From NCBI GenBank assembly GCA_965655865.1, contig CBFHJJ010000029.1, positions 1 through 10,277 on the forward strand: a DNA stretch of 10,277 bases, given 5' to 3'. The notes under the pieces are model-generated. The model saw only the letters and a list, made by a program, of their open reading frames with translations. It was not told the DNA's origin and searched no databases. The DNA comes from MAG-121220-bin8 sp965655865. GTDB taxonomy: Bacteria; Bacteroidota; Bacteroidia; Flavobacteriales; Flavobacteriaceae. The translations under genes and the position numbers were made by a program. Positions 6,802 to 10,277 of the stretch are shown in pieces. Numbering within the stretch: position 1 is the first letter of the stretch; each line of letters starts with the position of its first letter.

Positions 6802-7766
6802 TAAATTTTATATTCATTTAAGATATCTTCACAACTTTCTATTGACTTAATTCCTCCAACTCCTTTACCTGCCTGCCAAAACTTGACATTATCATCAAAT
6901 GCAGTTTTACTGTAATTTTTTAAGCCTTTACTCATTAAATACATTCTTGCATATTTTTTTAGCTTAGGTCTTTTGAGCATAAAATTAATAATTGGCCCTG
7001 TTCTAAGGCCGCCTCTCATTATATCGTTTGTTTTTATAACTGAGGAATTATTTCCAGCAACTTTATTGGTCCAAACAATGTCTTTTTCTTCGGAATCAAC
7101 TATTGCTTTTTTATAACTGTCTGTAACAATACACTCTTTAGAAGCTAAAAACCTCGTTCCAAGTTGAACACCTGCATAACCCATTTCTAAAACTTTATCA
7201 TAGTCCTCTCTATTTCCAATTCCACCAGCACAAACTAAAGGAATTTTCATTCCCTCTAATTCTTCTATAAATTTTTCAGCTGATTGAATACCTGTTTGTC
7301 CTCCAGCTCTCCAATTGATACAGTTTAATCCATCAACTCCACAGTCTACCATGGCAAGAGCAACTTTTTTATTAGGTACGTCATGATAAACTTTTATTCC
7401 GTTTTTTTTCGCAATTTTTACAATTTCATGAGGTTTACCTAAAGAGGTTAAAAAAAACTTAATACCTTCTTCAATGGATATATCCATCCATTCCTTCATT
7501 TGATCGTGATATTTTTTATTAGCACCACCAAAAATTGTAAAATTTACTCCAAATGGTTTATCAGTAAGTTTTTTAATTAGTTTTAGACCTTCCCTGAAAT
7601 CATGTCCATATAATGATGTAAGTGCAACAGGTTGAACCACTCCAAAACCTCCAGCTTCAGAAACTGCCGCAATTAGTTCAGGATTTGACCCTGGGTACAT
7701 TGGTCCACATATAACGGGTGTTGTAGCTCCAGTATCTTTTAAAAATTGTTTGGTTTTTGATTTCAT
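6801..7766 (-). CDS. Nitronate monooxygenase/2-nitropropane dioxygenase family flavoprotein
   Basis: A 321-residue FMN-dependent TIM-barrel protein. Visible: the N-terminal strand PVICGPMYPGSNPELIAAVSE (17-37) with the following AGGFGVV (38-44), the motif NWRAGGQTG (151-159), VCAGGIGNRED (178-188), and GYAGVQLGTRFLAS (196-209), the last two forming the FMN phosphate site. Relatives include nitronate monooxygenases, NADH:quinone reductase PA1024 and FabK enoyl-ACP reductase. Nitronate monooxygenases and FabK have a catalytic His in the AGGH segment; here that position is Gln157, so classical nitronate oxidation is doubtful. The context of acyl-CoA dehydrogenases suggests an enoyl-CoA or quinone/electron-transfer reductase acting on a pathway intermediate, but that is inference. 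Its ATG overlaps the stop of the upstream dehydrogenase by one base (TAATG), and its stop overlaps the sulfatase start in the same way. Length is typical of the family. Cytoplasmic. Confidence 0.87.
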   Translation of the reverse strand: MKSKTKQFLKDTGATTPVICGPMYPGSNPELIAAVSEAGGFGVVQPVALTSLYGHDFREGLKLIKKLTDKPFGVNFTIFGGANKKYHDQMKEWMDISIEEGIKFFLTSLGKPHEIVKIAKKNGIKVYHDVPNKKVALAMVDCGVDGLNCINWRAGGQTGIQSAEKFIEELEGMKIPLVCAGGIGNREDYDKVLEMGYAGVQLGTRFLASKECIVTDSYKKAIVDSEEKDIVWTNKVAGNNSSVIKTNDIMRGGLRTGPIINFMLKRPKLKKYARMYLMSKGLKNYSKTAFDDNVKFWQAGKGVGGIKSIESCEDILNEYKI

Positions 7767-8905
7767 TATTTTAATAATTTTCTTGAAATTATAATTTTTT
7801 GAATTTCAGATGTACCTTCATAGATTTGAGTAATTTTCGCATCTCTCATTAGTCTTTCCACGTGGTATTCTTTTACAAACCCATTTCCTCCATGAATTTG
7901 AACTGCTTCTACAGTATGTTTCATTGCCATTTCAGAAGCATATAGCTTTGCCATAGAACTTGAATAACCATACTCAAGACCCCTGTCCTTGTTGGAAGCA
8001 CTTTTATAAACTAATAACCTAGCAGCCTCTATATCAGTAGCCATATCTGCTAACTTGAATGCAATACCTTGATGCTGACTAATTGGCTTGCCAAACGTTT
8101 TCCTTTGTTTGGAATATTCAAGCGCCATCTCATAAGCTCCTTGAGCTATTCCTAAAGCTTGGGCTGCAATTCCAATTCTGCCTCCCTCAAGAGTTTTCAT
8201 TGCATATTTAAAACCAAACCCTTCGGGACCCAGTCTATTTTCTTTTGGAACAATTACATCTTGAAAAATAACTGAACATGTGTCAGAAGATCTTATACCT
8301 AATTTATCTTCTTTAGGTCCAGTTGATATTCCTTTTGTATTACTTTCTACCACAAAAGCATTAATACCTCTGTGGCCTAGCTCTGAATTACTTTGAGCAA
8401 TTACAACATAAATATCAGATTTTAATCCATTTGTTATCCAATTTTTTACTCCATTTAAGACATAATGATCTCCTTTGTCAATTGCTGTTGTTTTTTGTTG
8501 AGTAGCATCAGATCCAGATTCTGGTTCTGAAAGACAAAAACCTCCTATTTTCTTTCCTGTTGCTAAGGGTCGAAGAAATTTTTCTTTTTGCTTTTCTGTT
8601 CCATACTCTTCAATTCCCCAACAGGCCAATGAGTTGTGAGCTGATAAAATTACAGAACAGGAATTATCAATATTAGAAATCTCTTCAACTGCAAGAGCAT
8701 ATGAAATAGTATCCATTCCACCTCCTCCATATTTTGAAGACACAGTCATTCCTAAAAATCCAAGTTCAGCCATTCTTTTGACTTGTATCTTCGGATATTC
8801 ACATTTAGAGTCACGATCTATAACACCATCTTTAAGTTCATTTTGGGCAAAATCTCTTGCCGCTTGTCTTATCATTAAATGTTCTTCATTTAATTCAAAA
8901 TTCAT
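7766..8905 (-). CDS. Short-chain-type acyl-CoA dehydrogenase
   Basis: A 379-residue FAD enzyme that introduces a 2,3-double bond into an acyl-CoA and passes electrons to ETF. The normal family length is present. Motifs: FCLSEPESGSDA (123-134), the first acyl-CoA dehydrogenase signature; RKTFGKPISQHQ (268-279); QIHGGNGF (336-343); and the C-terminal RDAKITQIYEGTSEIQ (354-369), where Glu363 is the expected catalytic base. This is the classical short/branched-chain pattern and differs clearly from the ACAD10/11-type enzyme farther down the operon, so the pathway uses two mechanistically different dehydrogenases. It starts 4 bases after the stop of the DUF1330-type gene, and its stop overlaps the flavoprotein start by one base. 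No ETF genes are visible. Chain length (butyryl, isobutyryl, 2-methylbutyryl, isovaleryl) cannot be fixed from the sequence alone. Confidence 0.93.
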   Translation of the reverse strand: MNFELNEEHLMIRQAARDFAQNELKDGVIDRDSKCEYPKIQVKRMAELGFLGMTVSSKYGGGGMDTISYALAVEEISNIDNSCSVILSAHNSLACWGIEEYGTEKQKEKFLRPLATGKKIGGFCLSEPESGSDATQQKTTAIDKGDHYVLNGVKNWITNGLKSDIYVVIAQSNSELGHRGINAFVVESNTKGISTGPKEDKLGIRSSDTCSVIFQDVIVPKENRLGPEGFGFKYAMKTLEGGRIGIAAQALGIAQGAYEMALEYSKQRKTFGKPISQHQGIAFKLADMATDIEAARLLVYKSASNKDRGLEYGYSSSMAKLYASEMAMKHTVEAVQIHGGNGFVKEYHVERLMRDAKITQIYEGTSEIQKIIISRKLLK

Positions 8906-8909
8906 TTAT

Positions 8910-9749
8910 TTAGTTTTTAGTTGCATATAAATTATAAGTTTTTTCAAGTCCTGCCTCTCTGTGTAATAAAGCTTTAGAATAGCCAGGCATTTTTTCAAGA
9001 TCTAACATTTTAACAGCTTTTGGATATTCAATAATTCCAATAGCTTCCCAGTTACCCGTGGTATCTAAAGGTACATTATATTCAATTAATGTGTCACCAA
9101 GAACTCTTCCAGAATAAGTTACATCTCCTCCAAGTAATAACACACATTTAGTTGCAGTTTTACCATATTTTTCATAGTAAGCTTCTCTTCCAGAAATTGA
9201 AATAGAACGATCTTTATATTTGGCTGTTTTTCTTGATTGCAAAAGATTAATCATAAAAGCTTTTTTATTAGATTTCTCTTTTAAAATACGTTCAGCTTGT
9301 TTTTTTGTTGGAAGTAAATTTGAGTTTCTATTTTCTAAATTTTGCAACTCTTTTCTTGAGTTATTAATTAATTCTAAAAAATATCCAATAGGTCTAAATA
9401 ATTTTAAAAAATTTATCAATAATCTTGGAGGATTTTTTGGAGCAAGATTAAAAACTTGAATTGCTTCTACATGAACTCTACCTATGTCACTTTTATAAAT
9501 TTCTTGTAAGTTATTTTTGTTTTTAAATTCAATGATTAATGCATCAGACCAAAAATCTTCTTTTCCAATATTTGTGTATTGACAATCAAACCAATGTAGG
9601 ATATTTATATTTTCCTTTAAAAAATCATTTTTAATATTTTCTTTTATTGAATTGTCTGTAATTTTTAAAAAAATAAATAATACAATTTTATTCGTATTTT
9701 CGATGTCAATTAGTTTTGAAGGATCAGGAAAAATATTTATCAAATTCAT
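8910..9749 (-). CDS. Two-part DUF1330-type protein (dimeric alpha/beta-barrel fold)
   Basis: A 279-residue protein and the first gene of the leftward operon. The C-terminal part (about 160-278) matches the DUF1330 pattern: AFMINLLQSRKTAKY (164-178), SGREAYYEKYG (186-196), LLGGDVTYSGRV (205-216), IIEYPKAVKML (239-249) and LLHREAGLEKTYNLYAT (261-277). The N-terminal part (about 19-106) alternates strands and helices like a second ferredoxin-like alpha/beta barrel, and a basic, helical linker (about 108-160) joins them. DUF1330 proteins are typically about 100 residues, so this is roughly twice to three times the usual size. Their function is not established; relatives by fold (EthD, ABM) act as small oxygenases, isomerases or ligand-binding dimers. 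No signal peptide. An AAGGA lies 11 bases before the ATG (9747-9749), and a strong promoter candidate precedes it. It may act on an early, possibly unactivated, pathway intermediate; this is inference. Confidence 0.75.
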   Translation of the reverse strand: MNLINIFPDPSKLIDIENTNKIVLFIFLKITDNSIKENIKNDFLKENINILHWFDCQYTNIGKEDFWSDALIIEFKNKNNLQEIYKSDIGRVHVEAIQVFNLAPKNPPRLLINFLKLFRPIGYFLELINNSRKELQNLENRNSNLLPTKKQAERILKEKSNKKAFMINLLQSRKTAKYKDRSISISGREAYYEKYGKTATKCVLLLGGDVTYSGRVLGDTLIEYNVPLDTTGNWEAIGIIEYPKAVKMLDLEKMPGYSKALLHREAGLEKTYNLYATKN

Positions 9750-9760
9750 GAATTATCTAT

Positions 9761-9765
9761 TCCTT
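9761..9765 (-). promoter_or_regulatory. Ribosome-binding site of the operon's first gene
   Basis: AAGGA on the minus strand, 11 bases before the ATG at 9749. It is one of the few recognisable Shine-Dalgarno sequences in the window, as expected for the first cistron, whereas most downstream genes rely on stop-start overlap. Confidence 0.5.
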
Positions 9766-9810
9766 ATAAATTTAGTATTTTTATACTAATTACACAAGAT
9801 TATAAATTTA
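9764..9810. repeat. 11-base direct repeat flanking the putative operator
   Basis: The same 11 bases, TTATAAATTTA, occur at 9764-9774 and 9800-9810, on either side of the palindrome at 9772-9789 (overlapping its first three bases). The right copy includes part of the leftward -10 box. In such AT-rich DNA an exact 11-mer repeated within 47 bases is suggestive, but not proof, of a binding site. Confidence 0.45.
9772..9789. promoter_or_regulatory. Candidate TetR-family operator (7+4+7 palindrome)
   Basis: TTAGTAT at 9772-9778, four T's, then ATACTAA at 9783-9789: a perfect 7-base inverted repeat in the 65-base gap between the divergent regulator and operon. Size and symmetry suit a TetR-family dimer. 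It lies just after the predicted leftward transcription start (about 9792), and its right arm overlaps TATACT (9782-9787), a possible rightward -10 box for the regulator, so a single occupied site could repress both directions. Confidence 0.55.
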
Positions 9811-9827
9811 AATAGTGAGTAGTACAA
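9799..9827 (-). promoter_or_regulatory. Leftward sigma70-type promoter of the catabolic operon
   Basis: On the minus strand a perfect TATAAT -10 box (9804 down to 9799) is preceded, after exactly 17 bases, by TTGTAC (9827 down to 9822), a weak -35 with TTG intact. Transcription would start near 9792, giving a leader of about 40 bases before the ATG at 9749. The -35 lies inside the first codons of the TetR-type gene. Prediction only; AT-rich DNA makes -10-like boxes common. Confidence 0.45.
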
Positions 9828-10277
9828 GAATTAAAATAGTAGAATCATCAATATTATTATTCAATAAAAAGGGATTAGCTAATGTTAGACTTCAGGATAT
9901 TGCTGAATATAATAATATCAGTCCAGGAAACTTAACTTATCACTTTAAAACTAAAAAAGACTTAATGGATTATATAATTTATTATATGATCAGAAAATTA
10001 GTTGAGATTGAAGCCACTCAACGAGAATCCTTAAAACAAATGTCTTTATATAATATTTTAAGAAATAATCTTGTTTTTTTATTTAACTATAGATTTTTTT
10101 TTAGAGATATTTTAGAAATTATAAATTTAGTTCCAAACGCTAAATCTGTTTTTAAGGATGTAAATAAATTAAATGAAAAATTTTCAATCGAATACATTAA
10201 TATTAGTATCAAAAATGGTTATATGAAAAAAGAAGCATTTGATGGTCAGTACAAAATATTTGCTAAAAATAATTGGG
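9815..10277 (+). CDS. TetR-family transcriptional regulator, N-terminal part (cut by window edge)
   Basis: Reads rightwards from a GTG at 9815-9817 for 154 codons to the edge without a stop. An in-frame TAA at 9809-9811 leaves this GTG as the only credible start; no Shine-Dalgarno is evident and the gene may be read from a nearly leaderless message. The N-terminus is a TetR helix-turn-helix: helix 1 IVESSILLFNKKG (8-20), then VRLQDIAEYNNISPGNLTYHF (24-44) and KTKKDL (45-50), with the typical GxLxYHFxxKxxL shape. Residues beyond about 55 form the variable ligand-binding helical domain, unusually rich in Phe, Tyr and Ile. Family length is usually about 190-220 residues, so perhaps 40-60 are missing. 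Divergent from the acyl-CoA operon, with a palindrome between, it probably represses that operon and itself until a CoA ester or free acid binds. Confidence 0.85.
   Translation, partial: MSSTRIKIVESSILLFNKKGLANVRLQDIAEYNNISPGNLTYHFKTKKDLMDYIIYYMIRKLVEIEATQRESLKQMSLYNILRNNLVFLFNYRFFFRDILEIINLVPNAKSVFKDVNKLNEKFSIEYINISIKNGYMKKEAFDGQYKIFAKNNW

Noticed and set aside
9220..9459. Rightward open frame of 79 codons
   Set aside because: Antisense to the linker region of the DUF1330-type gene; no start signal and no recognisable motif.
1..10277. Mobile elements, CRISPR arrays, tRNA or other RNA genes
   Set aside because: No transposase or integrase, no spaced repeats and no cloverleaf-like segment were seen. 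Nearly every base is accounted for by coding sequence.

Overview
The window is AT-rich DNA (roughly one third G+C by eye, not computed) with almost no non-coding sequence. Genes are separated by 12 bases or fewer, or overlap by 1 to 11 bases, and Shine-Dalgarno sites are weak. This compactness, the Lys/Asn/Ile-rich proteins and the gene content (acyl-CoA dehydrogenases, SDRs, a Cys-type sulfatase, an acyl-CoA carboxylase) suggest a free-living bacterium with a streamlined genome, possibly a marine alphaproteobacterium of the SAR11/AEGEAN-169/SAR116 kind. The lineage is a guess from composition and content. No rRNA, tRNA or marker gene is present to confirm it.

The layout is one divergent unit. 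On the right (about 9815 to the window end) a TetR-type regulator is read rightwards and runs off the edge. A 65-base gap follows (9750-9814) with a near-ideal leftward sigma70-type promoter and a 7+4+7 palindrome that is a good candidate operator. From 9749 down to base 1, ten consecutive leftward genes appear to form one operon: a two-part DUF1330-type protein; a short-chain-type acyl-CoA dehydrogenase; a nitronate monooxygenase/2-nitropropane dioxygenase family flavoprotein; a membrane-anchored type I sulfatase; an SDR; an ACAD10/11-type acyl-CoA dehydrogenase; a second SDR; an APH-fold phosphotransferase of the ACAD10/11 kinase type; a histidine-phosphatase family protein; and the N-terminal 195 codons of an acyl-CoA carboxylase carboxyltransferase, cut by the left edge.

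The operon reads as a catabolic pathway for an organic acid handled as a CoA thioester. The most informative part is phosphotransferase + SDR + ACAD10/11-type dehydrogenase. In the Pseudomonas levulinate pathway (LvaA, LvaC, LvaD) and in mammalian ACAD10/ACAD11, this set phosphorylates a 4-hydroxyacyl-CoA and eliminates the phosphate so that beta-oxidation can proceed. Here it is joined by a second, classical acyl-CoA dehydrogenase, a carboxyltransferase that could handle a propionyl-CoA-like or branched acyl-CoA product, and a sulfatase that could release a hydroxylated substrate from a sulfate ester outside the inner membrane. The substrate is unknown. No CoA ligase or transporter is visible; they may lie beyond the left edge or elsewhere.

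Three operon proteins carry substitutions at or near expected catalytic positions: the second His of the histidine phosphatase is Ser175; the His of the AGGH motif of the nitronate monooxygenase relative is Gln157; and the ACAD10/11-like dehydrogenase has Asp382 where classical members have Glu. These features, and the kinase-phosphatase pairing, are the best leads for unrecorded biochemistry.
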